Below are positions 44,423 through 53,747 of a stretch of 64,000 bases of DNA, piece by piece. The number at the start of each line of letters is the position of its first letter. Within the stretch, counting starts at the first letter, position 1. Below the pieces are notes generated by a model. The model did no database searches. It was not told the DNA's origin and saw only the letters and a list, made by a program, of their open reading frames with translations. Both the position numbers and the translations under genes were made by a program. The stretch lies in contig NZ_JAAGOH010000003.1 of the NCBI RefSeq assembly GCF_010499455.1, positions 1 to 64,000 of the forward strand, read 5' to 3'. This stretch comes from Ideonella livida. GTDB taxonomy: Bacteria; Pseudomonadota; Gammaproteobacteria; Burkholderiales; Burkholderiaceae_C.

Positions 44423-45337
44423 ATGAGTCACACCACCTGCCACGTGGCACTGCTGGGCGAATGCATGCTGGAGCTGCAGGGCGAGGCCTTCGGGGCCATG
44501 CGCCAGTCCTTTGGCGGCGACACCCTCAACAGTGCCGTGTACCTGGCTCGGGCCGGCGCCGGGCAGGGCGTGAAGGTGAGTTACGCCACCGGGCTGGGCA
44601 CCGATGCGCTGAGCGACGGGCTGCTGAGCCGCTGGGCCGAGGAGGGCTTGGCGCTGGAGCTGGTGCGCCGCCTGCCGGGCCGCATGCCGGGCCTTTACCA
44701 GATTCAGGTCGACGCACGCGGCGAACGCACGTTCTTCTACTGGCGCGAGCAGAGCGCGGCGCGGGCCTATTTCGAATCTGAATCCACCCCGCTGGAAGCG
44801 GCTGCCGCCACGCTGGACGTGCTGTACTTCAGTGGCATCAGCCTGGCCATCCTGCCTCCGGCGGGCCGCGAGCGGCTGCTGCAGCTGGCCCAGCGCCTGC
44901 GGGCGCGCGGCGCCCAGGTCGTGTTTGACAACAACTACCGTCCACGCCTGTGGCCCGACGCGGCCACCGCCCTGCACTGGTACGGGCGCACCTACGCCTT
45001 GTGCAGCACCGCGCTGCTGACGCTGGACGACGAGCAGGCCCTGCGCGGACTGGGCGAGGCCGAGGCACTGGAGGTGGCCGCCCGCCTGCCCACCCCGGAG
45101 GTGGTGGTCAAGCGGGGGCCGGCGCCCACCCTGGTGCGCACCGCGGGCCAGGCTTGGGTGGCGGTGCCCACGGTGCCTGTGGCGCAGGTGGTGGACACCA
45201 CCGCCGCGGGCGACTCCTTTGGCGGCGCCTACCTGGCCGCGCGGCTGGCGGGCGCCACGCCCGCACAGGCCGCGGCGGCTGGCAACGCGCTGGCGGCGCA
45301 GGTCATCCAGCACCGTGGCGCCTTGATGCCCCGCTGA
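44423..45337 (+). CDS. kdgK: 2-dehydro-3-deoxygluconokinase (KDG kinase)
   Basis: 304-residue PfkB-family kinase. The N-terminal LLGECMLEL and GGDTLNSAVYLARAG (sugar binding), ISLAILPPAGRERLL, and the C-terminal DTTAAGDSFGGAYLAARL with the catalytic Asp are all present. It phosphorylates KDG made by KduD to KDPG, using ATP, which an Entner-Doudoroff aldolase would then split. The aldolase gene is not in this window. ATG with AGGAG upstream; a KdgR-like box precedes it. Confidence 0.9.
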   Translation: MSHTTCHVALLGECMLELQGEAFGAMRQSFGGDTLNSAVYLARAGAGQGVKVSYATGLGTDALSDGLLSRWAEEGLALELVRRLPGRMPGLYQIQVDARGERTFFYWREQSAARAYFESESTPLEAAAATLDVLYFSGISLAILPPAGRERLLQLAQRLRARGAQVVFDNNYRPRLWPDAATALHWYGRTYALCSTALLTLDDEQALRGLGEAEALEVAARLPTPEVVVKRGPAPTLVRTAGQAWVAVPTVPVAQVVDTTAAGDSFGGAYLAARLAGATPAQAAAAGNALAAQVIQHRGALMPR

Positions 45338-45346
45338 TGCCCACCC

Positions 45347-45401
45347 GCCTGGCGCCATCCCGCGCCAGGCGTCCGTGGCCCGCCTGACAGACCGGCCACG
45401 G
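45347..45401. terminator. Pair of hairpins between convergent kdgK and porin genes
   Basis: GCCTGGCGC (45347-45355) pairs with GCGCCAGGC (45362-45370) over a six-base loop; CCGTGGCC (45373-45380) pairs with GGCCACGG (45394-45401). Both lie in the 72-bp space between two convergent stop codons, so they probably terminate transcription from both sides. Confidence 0.6.
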
Positions 45402-45409
45402 CAGGGGCA

Positions 45410-46420
45410 TCAGAAGTTGTGACGCAGCGCCACCTCATATTGCATCGGCACGGTGTTGTCGGTGCTTGCCTTCTGGTAGTTGTGGCGCACCAAGGACAGG
45501 TTGACGCTGCTGCTCTTGGTCAACAGGTACTGGTAGCCCAGGCCCAGACGCGCCTCCTTGGCGCCGCCCAGGGCGTCATTGTCTTGACGCCGCTGGTGCG
45601 AGGCGCGGATCTGTCCCGGACCGGCGGGCACCTGCACGCCCAGGGTCAGCACCTTCTGCTCGCCCAGGTTGTTGGTGCCCACGTCGCTGGACTTGGCCCA
45701 AATGGCCATCACCTTGGCCACCTTGAAGTCATAGGAGCCCGCCAGGGCCAGCGATTTCCAGTCGTCCGTGGCGCTGGCATCGGTCTGCTGGCCGATGGAC
45801 AGCACCAGCGGGCCGCTCTGGTAATCCAGTTGCACGCCGCTCAGGTTCTTGCTGAGGGCGGTCTCCTTGGGCGCATAGGCCAGGCCAAAGGCCAGGCCAT
45901 TGAAGGTGGCGGACTGGTAGTAAGTGGCGTTGTCCCACTTGGCGACGAACTTGGCGCCGCGGCTGCCGTTAGACGCCAGGCTGTCACCGCCAAAGGCTTC
46001 AAAGCGGCCGTTCACGCCACGCATGTCCAGCGGCGAGCTCTGGTGGCCCAGGCGGATCTCGCCGTAGGTGGTGTGGGCCAGGCCGACAAAGGCCTTGTCC
46101 TTCCACATCAGCGTGCCGTCCTGGGCGCCGGTGTCGGCCTTGAAGCGGTGTTCCAGGTGCGCAAAGGCCGTCAGGCTCTCGTTGACCGTCTCGGTGGCGC
46201 GAAAGCCCAGGCGGGCGGTGGAGCTGTCACGCTGTTCAGACATCGTGTCCTCGGAGGTCTTGACGTCCTTGGCGTAGCGGCCCATGGCCAGGTCGACCCG
46301 CCCATACAGAGAGAGGCTGCGGCCGCCGCTGGTGGTCTGGGCCTGGGCGGGCAGGGCGGCGGTCAGGGCCAAGGGCAGTGCGAGCAGGGCAATGCGGGCG
46401 CTATGGCGGGGGGCGGTCAT
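45410..46420 (-). CDS. Gram-negative trimeric porin
   Basis: 336-residue outer-membrane porin of the Burkholderiales OmpC-like family. Signal peptide IALLALPLALTAALPAQAQ precedes SLSLYGRVDLAMGRYAKD, a standard first strand; AFVGLAHTTYGEIRLGHQSS and the C-terminal VALRHNF end in Phe are typical. It probably serves general uptake of pectic oligomers instead of a KdgM-type porin. ATG 46420; the long N-terminal extension in the same frame has no signal-like features. Confidence 0.88.
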   Translation of the reverse strand: MTAPRHSARIALLALPLALTAALPAQAQTTSGGRSLSLYGRVDLAMGRYAKDVKTSEDTMSEQRDSSTARLGFRATETVNESLTAFAHLEHRFKADTGAQDGTLMWKDKAFVGLAHTTYGEIRLGHQSSPLDMRGVNGRFEAFGGDSLASNGSRGAKFVAKWDNATYYQSATFNGLAFGLAYAPKETALSKNLSGVQLDYQSGPLVLSIGQQTDASATDDWKSLALAGSYDFKVAKVMAIWAKSSDVGTNNLGEQKVLTLGVQVPAGPGQIRASHQRRQDNDALGGAKEARLGLGYQYLLTKSSSVNLSLVRHNYQKASTDNTVPMQYEVALRHNF

Positions 46421-46783
46421 GGTCTGTCTCCAAAAGTCCAAGTCAAAACGAGGGTCGGAGCGCTGGCCGCCAAGCGCATACACGCGGCGTGGGGCAGCGG
46501 TTCCGTGGGTATGGCCCGGGCGATCGCCGCCCCGAGGCGGCACCCATGGGCCTCGTCGGGGCAGGTGAACGGGGGCGATGAGAAGCTGCGGTGTCAGACC
46601 GCAGGCACCGCCATCACGCCAGCCCCCAGCAGGGGGGCCGGACACGCACGCCCTCAGCAGGTGGGCGGGGTGGGTGATGGTCAGAAGCGCAGGTCGGCCA
46701 GAAGGGCACGGCCTGCCGCCAGGGCCGGGCGCGCGCAAAGGTCGCGCCCGACAGGCAATCAAGCCCGGCTTGCCGGGCGCGCG
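46421..46783. other. Spacer between kdgF and porin genes
   Basis: 363 bp without a credible gene. It holds the porin promoter region and two GC-rich hairpins, GCCCGGC-TT-GCCGGGC (46763-46778) just after the kdgF stop, and CGGGCGCG...CGCGCCCG (46726-46750). These could terminate kdgF transcription. I recognise no regulator box. Confidence 0.5.
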
Positions 46784-47158
46784 TCAGGCGAAGAAGTCGT
46801 CCCGACGCGGCGAGAACATGTCAATCAGCTGGCTGTGGGGCTCCAGCGCCACGGCCTCGTGTAGCACGGTCTTGGGCGCGATGAAGGCGTCGCCGGCGCG
46901 CAGCACGCGCCGCGTGTCGCCCACCAGCACATCAAAGGCGCCACTCAGCACGTACACCACCTGATCGTGCAGCGCATGCGCATGGGCACTGCCCACGCCG
47001 GCGCCTTGGGCAAAGCGCACCACGGCGCCCAGCAGTTCGGGTGTGTGGCCCAGGATCTTGCGCTCTATGCCCGGGGCCACCTCCACCCAGGGGTGCTGGG
47101 CATCGAGGAAGAACGCGTCACAGGCGGTCCGGTCGGCAAGGGGAGGGGGATGGTTCAT
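46784..47158 (-). CDS. kdgF: Cupin KdgF, unsaturated uronate-ring opening
   Basis: 124-residue single-domain cupin. The metal site is His59, His61, Gln66 and His100 (AHAHALHDQ and VLHE), which has the His-x-His-x4-Gln spacing of KdgF. KdgF opens 4,5-unsaturated galacturonate to 4-deoxy-L-threo-5-hexosulose uronate. WVEVAPGIERKILGHTPELL and the final DMFSPRRDDFF are typical KdgF ends. ATG 47158 has GGAGGAG upstream. Divergent from kduI, the next enzyme. Confidence 0.88.
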   Translation of the reverse strand: MNHPPPLADRTACDAFFLDAQHPWVEVAPGIERKILGHTPELLGAVVRFAQGAGVGSAHAHALHDQVVYVLSGAFDVLVGDTRRVLRAGDAFIAPKTVLHEAVALEPHSQLIDMFSPRRDDFFA

Positions 47159-47412
47159 GGGGTCTCCTCCAGCAGGGCTCAACACTTCAGGTAGACGTCA
47201 AAACGACGTTCCAAAAATCTTGCAATCTGCTGACATGGCTGGCATTATAGGAACCACAGAATGAAATGAAACAGCGGTTCAAACACAAAACGACACTGTT
47301 TCTGGAAAACACCGAGTCATCAGCCGAGTGCACCAACGCCCACGCGCTGCAGACTTCCGCCTCATCTGGAAGCGGCTTCTTTGCCCCTTCCCCGTCACCG
47401 AAGGAGACCCCC
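47159..47412. promoter_or_regulatory. kdgF-kduI divergent promoter
   Basis: 254 bp between divergent genes. TGAAACAGCGGTTCA (47267-47281) is an imperfect palindrome and AAAACGACACTGTTTC (47287-47302) a related one; both are close to the gamma-proteobacterial KdgR consensus (GAAAC-N-GTTTC type). The local base composition is AT-richer. AAGGAG at 47401-47406 serves kduI. Confidence 0.45.
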
Positions 47413-48249
47413 TTGGACATCCGCCAAGCCATCCACAGCGACCACGCCAAGACCCTGGACACCACCGGCCTGCGCCAGCAGTTCCTGGTGGACGCGGTGT
47501 TCCAGCCCGGCGCCATGACGCTGACCTACAGCCACATCGACCGCATCATCGTGGGCGGCATCCAGCCCACCGAGGCGCCGGTGCTGTTCTCGCCCGAACT
47601 GGGCAAGCACACCGGCACCGAGTTTTTCCTGGCTCGGCGCGAAATCGGCCTGATCAACATCGGCGGCGATGCCGTGGTGACGGTGGATGGCACGCGCTAC
47701 GACGTGCTGCGCGAGGAAGCGCTCTACATCGGCGCAGGCGCACGCGACGTGGCCTTCGAAAGCGTGAACCCCGCCGATCCGGCCAAGCTCTACTTCAACA
47801 GCGCCCCGGCCCACACCACCTACCCGACGCGCAAGATCACCCTGGAGCAGGCCTCGCCCGAGACCCTGGGCGATCCCAAGACCAGCAACCGCCGCACGAT
47901 CTACAAGTACATCGTGCCCAACGTGCTGCCCACCTGCCAGCTGCTGATGGGCATGACCAAGCTGGAAGAAGGCAGCCTCTGGAACACCATGCCTTGCCAC
48001 ACGCACGAGCGGCGCATGGAGGTGTACTTCTACTTCAACATGAAGTCGGACGCGGTCGTGTTCCACATGCTGGGCCAGCCGCAGGAGACGCGCCACATCG
48101 TGGTGCGCAATGAGCAGGCCGTCATCAGCCCGAGCTGGTCCATCCACTCCGGCGTGGGCACGCAGGCCTACACCTTCATCTGGGGCATGGTGGGTGAGAA
48201 CCAGGTCTTCCCGGACATGGACCACATCAAGATGACCGAGCTGCGCTGA
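47413..48249 (+). CDS. kduI: 5-keto-4-deoxyuronate isomerase (KduI)
   Basis: 278-residue cupin isomerase that turns 4-deoxy-5-hexosulose uronate into 3-deoxy-2,5-diketogluconate. Zinc ligands are in [12 protein letters not shown] (two His and Glu) and SWSIHSG. I choose the TTG at 47413: AAGGAG lies 7 bases upstream, and the protein then starts [20 protein letters not shown] and has the usual KduI length. An ATG at 47266 would add 49 unlike residues and lies inside a candidate operator. Confidence 0.92.
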   Translation: MDIRQAIHSDHAKTLDTTGLRQQFLVDAVFQPGAMTLTYSHIDRIIVGGIQPTEAPVLFSPELGKHTGTEFFLARREIGLINIGGDAVVTVDGTRYDVLREEALYIGAGARDVAFESVNPADPAKLYFNSAPAHTTYPTRKITLEQASPETLGDPKTSNRRTIYKYIVPNVLPTCQLLMGMTKLEEGSLWNTMPCHTHERRMEVYFYFNMKSDAVVFHMLGQPQETRHIVVRNEQAVISPSWSIHSGVGTQAYTFIWGMVGENQVFPDMDHIKMTELR

Positions 48250-48435
48250 CCGCGGCGCCGCCACCGTCCGGCGCCCAGTACCCCGGACGGCTGCAGGCCC
48301 CTGACGGGCCGACCTGAACCCTTTGCTTCCGACCATCGCCGGTGGCCTGCCGCCACTGCGAGGGGAGGCGTTCGCCCTCTCTCCGCCCTCTCCCCGCCAT
48401 CATCGGCCGCCACGGCGGCCAAGCGAGTCGTCACC

Positions 48436-49212
48436 ATGAGCGCATCCCCTTCCTTTTCCGCCGCCTTCGACCTGACCGGCAAGGTCGCCCTGGTCACCGG
48501 CTGTGACACCGGCCTGGGCCAGGGCATGGCCCTGGCGCTGGCCCGCGCCGGCGCCGACATCGTGGGCGTGAACCTGGTCGAGCCCAAAGACACCATTGCC
48601 TGCATCCGAGAGACCGGCCGGCGCTTCATCGACCTGCGCGCCAACCTGTCGCACACCTCGGCCATCGCCGACGTCATGGCCCAAGCCGTGGCCGCCCTGG
48701 GCCGGGTGGACATCCTGGTGAACAACGCCGGCATCATCCGCCGCGAAGACGCGCTCAAGTTCAGCGAGAAGGACTGGGACGACGTCATGAACCTGAACGT
48801 GAAGACGGTGTTCTTCATGTCCCAGGCCGCGGCGCGCCAGTTCATCGCCCAGGGCTCGGGCGGCAAGATCATCAACATCGCCTCCATGCTGTCCTACCAA
48901 GGCGGCATCCGCGTGCCGTCCTACACCGCCTCCAAGAGTGGGGTCATGGGCATCACCCGCCTCATGGCCAACGAGTGGGCGGCGCACCGCATCAACGTCA
49001 ACGCCATCGCCCCGGGCTACATGGCCACCAACAACACCGCGCAGCTGCGGGCGGATGAGGCGCGCAACCAGGCCATCCTGGAGCGCATCCCCGCCGGCCG
49101 CTGGGGTACGCCGGACGACCTGGCCGGACCGGTGGTGTTCTTGGCCTCCAGCGCCGCGGACTATGTCAACGGCTACACCCTGGCCGTGGATGGCGGCTGG
49201 CTGGCGCGCTGA
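48436..49212 (+). CDS. kduD: 2-keto-3-deoxygluconate dehydrogenase (KduD)
   Basis: 258-residue SDR that reduces 3-deoxy-2,5-diketogluconate to KDG. LTGKVALVTGCDTGLGQGMA has the cofactor motif at residues 22-29; NNAGIIRREDALKFSE and SMLSYQGGIRVPSYTASKSG (Ser, Tyr, Lys) are diagnostic for KduD. The C-terminal YMATNNTAQLRADEARNQAI matches as well. It follows kduI by 186 bp and is 98 bp upstream of the ABC transporter genes. Confidence 0.93.
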   Translation: MSASPSFSAAFDLTGKVALVTGCDTGLGQGMALALARAGADIVGVNLVEPKDTIACIRETGRRFIDLRANLSHTSAIADVMAQAVAALGRVDILVNNAGIIRREDALKFSEKDWDDVMNLNVKTVFFMSQAAARQFIAQGSGGKIINIASMLSYQGGIRVPSYTASKSGVMGITRLMANEWAAHRINVNAIAPGYMATNNTAQLRADEARNQAILERIPAGRWGTPDDLAGPVVFLASSAADYVNGYTLAVDGGWLAR

Positions 49213-49310
49213 CCTGCGCCCCCGCCGGGGGCGGCACCCGTGGTGCCTGCACCCCTTAACAGAACGCGCGGCCCCGCCTGCTCGGGCGAGCGGCCGCCAG
49301 GAGACCAACC

Positions 49311-50195
49311 ATGTACGAGAACAAACGACTGGGCTTCCTGTTCGTGCTGCCCTTCGTGCTCGGCGTGCTGATGTTCAAGCTCTTCCCCTTCGTGATGAGC
49401 TTTGCGCTGAGCTTCACCGAATACGACGTGATGAGCCCGCCGGTGTGGATTGGCGCCGGGAACTACGAGCACATGCTCACCCAGGACCCGCTGTTCGGTA
49501 AATCCCTGGGCGTCACGCTGTTCTTCGTGGCCATGGCCGTGCCGCTGCGTGTGGGCTTTGCGCTGTTCATCGCCCATGTGCTGAATTTCAAGCTGCGCGG
49601 CATCAACTTCTTCCGCTCGGCGTTCTACCTGCCGTCCATCCTGGGTGGCTCGATTGCGGCGGCCGTGCTGTGGCGTTTCCTCTTCGCCCAGCAAGGCCTG
49701 GTGAACATCGTGCTGATGAAGGTCGGCCTGGAGCCCATCTCCTGGCTGGCGGATGAGCACTACTCGATCTGGACGGTGATCCTGCTGTTCACCTGGCAGT
49801 TCGGCTCGGCCATGGTGATCTTTTTGGCGGCGCTGCAGAACGTGCCGACCTCGCTGTACGAGGCCGCCGAGATCGACGGCGCCAGCAAGACGCAGCAGTT
49901 CTTCCGCATCACCGTGCCGCTCATCACGCCCGTGATCTTCTTCAACCTGATCATGCAGATGGTGCACGCCTTCCAGGAGTTCAACGGCCCCTACATGATC
50001 ACCGAGGGCGGCCCGCTGCATTCCACCTACCTGCTCTCGCTCTACATCTACGAGCAGAGCTTCAAGCTGTTCAACATCGGCTACGGCGCGGCGCTGTCCT
50101 GGGTGCTGTTTGCCATCGTCGGCGGCCTGAGTGCGCTCTCGTTCCTCAGCTCCAAGTACTGGGTCTTCTACGCCGGCGAGAAGGACCGCAAGTGA
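49311..50195 (+). CDS. togM: Oligogalacturonide ABC transporter permease (TogM-like)
   Basis: 294-residue inner-membrane permease with six hydrophobic segments. The EAA loop is EAAEIDGASKTQQFFRITVP. Closest in appearance to TogM, the first permease of oligogalacturonide importers of the carbohydrate uptake 1 family. Encoded after kduD, before a second permease, with which it overlaps by 4 bp. Function is strongly supported by the ogl, pectate lyase and KdgR genes on the same strand. Confidence 0.88.
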   Translation: MYENKRLGFLFVLPFVLGVLMFKLFPFVMSFALSFTEYDVMSPPVWIGAGNYEHMLTQDPLFGKSLGVTLFFVAMAVPLRVGFALFIAHVLNFKLRGINFFRSAFYLPSILGGSIAAAVLWRFLFAQQGLVNIVLMKVGLEPISWLADEHYSIWTVILLFTWQFGSAMVIFLAALQNVPTSLYEAAEIDGASKTQQFFRITVPLITPVIFFNLIMQMVHAFQEFNGPYMITEGGPLHSTYLLSLYIYEQSFKLFNIGYGAALSWVLFAIVGGLSALSFLSSKYWVFYAGEKDRK

Positions 50196-51130
50196 ACACG
50201 CTGAAGCAGACCTCCGCCATGACCACCACCACCTTGACCCCGGCCAGCGCCACTGACCGCGTGGCCTCCGACCGCGAAGCCCTGCTGACCCAGCGCCGCG
50301 AGCGCATCGCCACCGTGATGCGTTACGCCGTGCTGGGCCTGGTGGGGCTGGTGATGCTCTACCCGATGATCTGGCTCATCGGGGCCTCGTTCAAGAGCAA
50401 CGCCGAGATCTTCACCGAGATCGGCTTCATCCCCTCGCACCTGGACTTCGGCGCCTATGTGAAGGGCTGGAAGACCAGCACCGAGTACACCTTTGCGACC
50501 TACTTCCTGAACTCGTTTCTGATCACCATCCCGCGCATCATCGTCACGGTGATCTCGTGTGTGCTGGTGGCCTACGCCTTCGCGCGCTTTGAGTTCTGGG
50601 GCAAGAAGTTCCTGTTCTCGGTGATGGTGGGCACCATGATGCTGCCGCTCATCATCCTGCGCCTGCCGCAGTACCTGATGTTCAAGGAGTTCGGCTGGCT
50701 GGACACCTACCTGCCGATGATCGTGCCCTCGGCCTTCGCCACGGACACCTTCTTCGTGTTCATGCTGGTGCAGTTCCTGCGCGGCATCCCGCGTGACATG
50801 GAAGAGGCCGCGCAGATCGACGGCTGCAACGCGCTGCAACTGCTCTGGCACATCATCGTGCCGCTGCTCAAGCCGGCCATCATCAGCGTCATCGTCTTCC
50901 AGTTCATCTGGACGATGAATGACTTCATGGGCCCGCTGATCTACCTCTCCACCGTGGAGAAGTACCCCGTGTCGCTGGCCTTGAAGATGAGCATCGGCGC
51001 CACCGAAGAGGTCGAGTGGGCCTCGGTGCTGGCCATCTCGGTGGTGGCCCTGCTGCCCTCGGTGGCGGTGTTCTTCGCCGCCCAGCGCCACTTCATCGAA
51101 GGCGCCTCCAGCAGCGGCATCAAGGGCTGA
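50192..51130 (+). CDS. togN: Oligogalacturonide ABC transporter permease (TogN-like)
   Basis: 312-residue permease. The EAA loop is EEAAQIDGCNALQLLWHIIV. A 50-residue charged N-terminal region precedes the first membrane helix (YAVLGLVGLVMLYPMIWLIG). It begins with GTG overlapping the togM stop (GTGA), which indicates translational coupling; an ATG at 50219 is an alternative. Pairs with TogM. Confidence 0.87.
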   Translation: MNTLKQTSAMTTTTLTPASATDRVASDREALLTQRRERIATVMRYAVLGLVGLVMLYPMIWLIGASFKSNAEIFTEIGFIPSHLDFGAYVKGWKTSTEYTFATYFLNSFLITIPRIIVTVISCVLVAYAFARFEFWGKKFLFSVMVGTMMLPLIILRLPQYLMFKEFGWLDTYLPMIVPSAFATDTFFVFMLVQFLRGIPRDMEEAAQIDGCNALQLLWHIIVPLLKPAIISVIVFQFIWTMNDFMGPLIYLSTVEKYPVSLALKMSIGATEEVEWASVLAISVVALLPSVAVFFAAQRHFIEGASSSGIKG

Positions 51131-51162
51131 AGCGCCCACCCCCATTCCCCAGGAGACAAGAC

Positions 51163-52314
51163 ATGGCCCAAGTCAGCCTCAAAGGCATCGAGAAGGTTTA
51201 CGGCAACGGCTTCAAGGCCGTGCACGGGGTGGATCTGGAGATCCGCGAAGGTGAGTTCATGGTGTTCGTCGGCCCCTCGGGCTGCGCCAAGAGCACGCTG
51301 CTGCGCATGGTGGCCGGGCTGGAGTCCATCAGCGGCGGCGAGCTGCGCATTGGTGGCACGGTGGTGAACAACCTGGCGCCCAAGCAGCGCGGCATCGCCA
51401 TGGTGTTCCAGAACTACGCCCTCTACCCGCACATGAAGGTGTACGACAACCTGGCCTTTGGCCTGAAGCTGGCCGGCACCCCCAAGGCCGAGGTGGACGC
51501 CCGCGTGCGTGACGCCGCCAAGCTGCTGGAGATGGAGCACCTGCTGGACCGCTACCCCAAGCAGCTCTCCGGCGGGCAGGCGCAGCGTGTGGCAGTGGGG
51601 CGTGCCATCGTCAAGAAGCCGGGGGTGTTCCTGTTTGACGAGCCCCTGTCCAACCTGGACGCCAAGCTGCGCGCCAACATGCGGGTGCGCCTGACCGAGC
51701 TGCACCGCACGCTGCGTGAGCAGGGCCGGGCCTCCACCGCCATCTACGTCACCCACGACCAGGTGGAAGCCATGACCATGGGCGAGCGCATCTGCGTGCT
51801 CAAGGAAGGCACCATCCAGCAGGTGGACGTGCCCACCGCGCTCTATGACCGCCCGGCCAATGCCTTTGTGGCGGGTTTCATCGGCTCGCCAGAGATGAAC
51901 ATCCGCGAGGCGCGGCTGGTGTCCACCGACACCGGCGCCGCCATCGCCCTGGGCAGCGAGACCTTGCTGCGGCTGCCGGCCGGCCATGCGCAGAAGCTCG
52001 CGCCCTGGCGGGACCGGGCGCTGCGCCTGGGTCTGCGACCGGAGCACATCGTGGCCGACCTGGACGCCCCCGGCCTTGCCGGTCAGCCCGACCTGGTGAC
52101 GGTGGACGGCACGCTGCGCTTTGTCGAGCACATGGGCAGCGAGGTCTATGTGCACTTCGACCTGGGCGACGTGCCCTTCACCTGCCGCGCCAGCGCCGAG
52201 CGCCTGGGCGGCGTGCACCTCAAGCAGCGCGGCGATCGCCACCGCTTTGGCCTGCAGATGGGCCACAGCCACGCCTTCGAGCCCGAAGGCGAGGGCCGCA
52301 ACCTGCTGCTGTGA
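51163..52314 (+). CDS. togA: Oligogalacturonide ABC transporter ATPase (TogA-like)
   Basis: 383-residue MsmX/UgpC-type ATPase. Walker A reads GPSGCAKST (third Gly is Ala, see findings), Q-loop NYALYPHMKVY, signature LSGGQAQRVAVGRA, Walker B VFLFDEPLSNLDAK and switch His in THDQ. After about residue 235 comes a TOBE/MalK-type regulatory domain. It drives TogMN. ATG 51163 has AGGAG upstream; the longer frame is an artefact of togN. Confidence 0.92.
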   Translation: MAQVSLKGIEKVYGNGFKAVHGVDLEIREGEFMVFVGPSGCAKSTLLRMVAGLESISGGELRIGGTVVNNLAPKQRGIAMVFQNYALYPHMKVYDNLAFGLKLAGTPKAEVDARVRDAAKLLEMEHLLDRYPKQLSGGQAQRVAVGRAIVKKPGVFLFDEPLSNLDAKLRANMRVRLTELHRTLREQGRASTAIYVTHDQVEAMTMGERICVLKEGTIQQVDVPTALYDRPANAFVAGFIGSPEMNIREARLVSTDTGAAIALGSETLLRLPAGHAQKLAPWRDRALRLGLRPEHIVADLDAPGLAGQPDLVTVDGTLRFVEHMGSEVYVHFDLGDVPFTCRASAERLGGVHLKQRGDRHRFGLQMGHSHAFEPEGEGRNLLL

Positions 52315-52415
52315 GGGCGGGCGGGCCTGTGCGGCCTGCCGGTCTCGCCCCCAACCGTTCTTGACCCTTGAGGCTGCGCCGCAGAGCAAGCCCGCCCCTT
52401 CCACGGAGACACACC

Positions 52416-53735
52416 ATGCAACGCCGATCCTTCTCTGCCCTGGCCAGCACCCTGGCCGCCACCTTGGCCGCCCCCGTGCTGCTGAGCGCCGCCGCCCCGG
52501 CGCTGGCGCAGGAGCCCGTGACCTTGCGCTTTTCCTGGTGGGGCGGCGGTGAGCGACACGAGACCACGCTCAAGGCCATCGCCGCCTTCGAAGCCAAGAA
52601 CCCCGGCGTGAAGATCAAGGGCGAGTACATGGGCTTTGGCGGCTACCAGGAACGCCTGACCACGCAGATCGCCGGCGGTTCCGAGCCGGACATCATGCAG
52701 ATCAACTGGGCCTGGCTGGCCACCTACTCCAAGCGCGGCGACGGCTTTCTGGACCTGGGCCAGTTCAAGCAACACCTGGCGCTCAAGGAGTTCTCTGAAG
52801 AAGAAGTCCGCATGGGCACGGTGGCCGGCAAGTTGAACGGCCTGCCCACCTCGTACACCGCGCGCCTGTTTGTGTGGAACCGCGCCGCGCTGGAGCGCGC
52901 CGGCCTGAAGATGCCCACCACCTGGGAAGAACTCTTTGCCGCCGGCAAGAGCTTCCAGGCCAAGAACGGTGACAAGGCCTATGTGATCGACGGTGAGCTC
53001 TACGACATGCTGCTGCTGTCGCAGACCTACATCCACCAGAAGTACGGCACGCCCTATGTGGACCCGGCCGAGGCCAAGGTGGCGATGAGCCCGCAGGCCC
53101 TGCTGGAATGGGTGCAGACCTACCGGCGCCTGGTGGAAGGCAAGGTGGCCACGCCACTGCCGTACCGTGCCAGCCTGGGCGGCGCCGAAAAACCCACCGA
53201 GCAGCAGCCCGACTGGGTGACCGGCACCTGGGCCGGCAACTACACCTGGGACTCGGTGCTGCGGCTGCGCGCCAGCACGCTCAACAAGGAGCAAAAGCTC
53301 GACATCGGTGACTTCCTCACCCTGCCTGGCGCCAAGAACTCCGGCATGTTCGGCCGGCCCTCGCTGTTGTTTGTGGCCAGCAAGCGCACCAAGCACGCCG
53401 AAGTGGCCGCCAAGTTCATCAACTTCATGCTGACCGACCCGGAGGCCGCCCGCATCCTGGGCCTGACCCGGGGCATTCCGGCCGCCGACAGCCAGTTCAG
53501 CGTGCTGGCCGCCGAGAAGCGCATCGATGCGCTGGAGCAGAAGGCCTACCTGCAGATCAAGGCCGCCAAGGACGCCGGACGCATCAGCCTGCCGTCACCG
53601 CTGTTTGAGTCGCCCCGGGTGCAGAAATTCATGCGCGAGGTGTTCGAGCAGGTGGCCTACGGCAAGATCACCGACCAGCAAGCCGCCGCCCGCCTGATGG
53701 ACGAAGGCAACGCCATGCTGGCCCGCCTGAAGTAA
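52416..53735 (+). CDS. togB: Oligogalacturonide ABC substrate-binding protein (TogB-like)
   Basis: 439-residue periplasmic extracellular-binding protein family 1 protein. A signal peptide ending at ...PALAQ precedes VTLRFSWWGGGERHETTLKA, the typical TogB start. IMQINWAWLATYSKRGDGFL is a hallmark of the uronide-binding group, and NNKE-type repeats are absent. It hands oligogalacturonides to TogMN. Genes order togM-N-A-B, then pectate lyase 12 bp later. Start chosen at the ATG with GGAGAC upstream. Confidence 0.9.
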   Translation: MQRRSFSALASTLAATLAAPVLLSAAAPALAQEPVTLRFSWWGGGERHETTLKAIAAFEAKNPGVKIKGEYMGFGGYQERLTTQIAGGSEPDIMQINWAWLATYSKRGDGFLDLGQFKQHLALKEFSEEEVRMGTVAGKLNGLPTSYTARLFVWNRAALERAGLKMPTTWEELFAAGKSFQAKNGDKAYVIDGELYDMLLLSQTYIHQKYGTPYVDPAEAKVAMSPQALLEWVQTYRRLVEGKVATPLPYRASLGGAEKPTEQQPDWVTGTWAGNYTWDSVLRLRASTLNKEQKLDIGDFLTLPGAKNSGMFGRPSLLFVASKRTKHAEVAAKFINFMLTDPEAARILGLTRGIPAADSQFSVLAAEKRIDALEQKAYLQIKAAKDAGRISLPSPLFESPRVQKFMREVFEQVAYGKITDQQAAARLMDEGNAMLARLK

Positions 53736-53747
53736 ACGGAGGCCACC

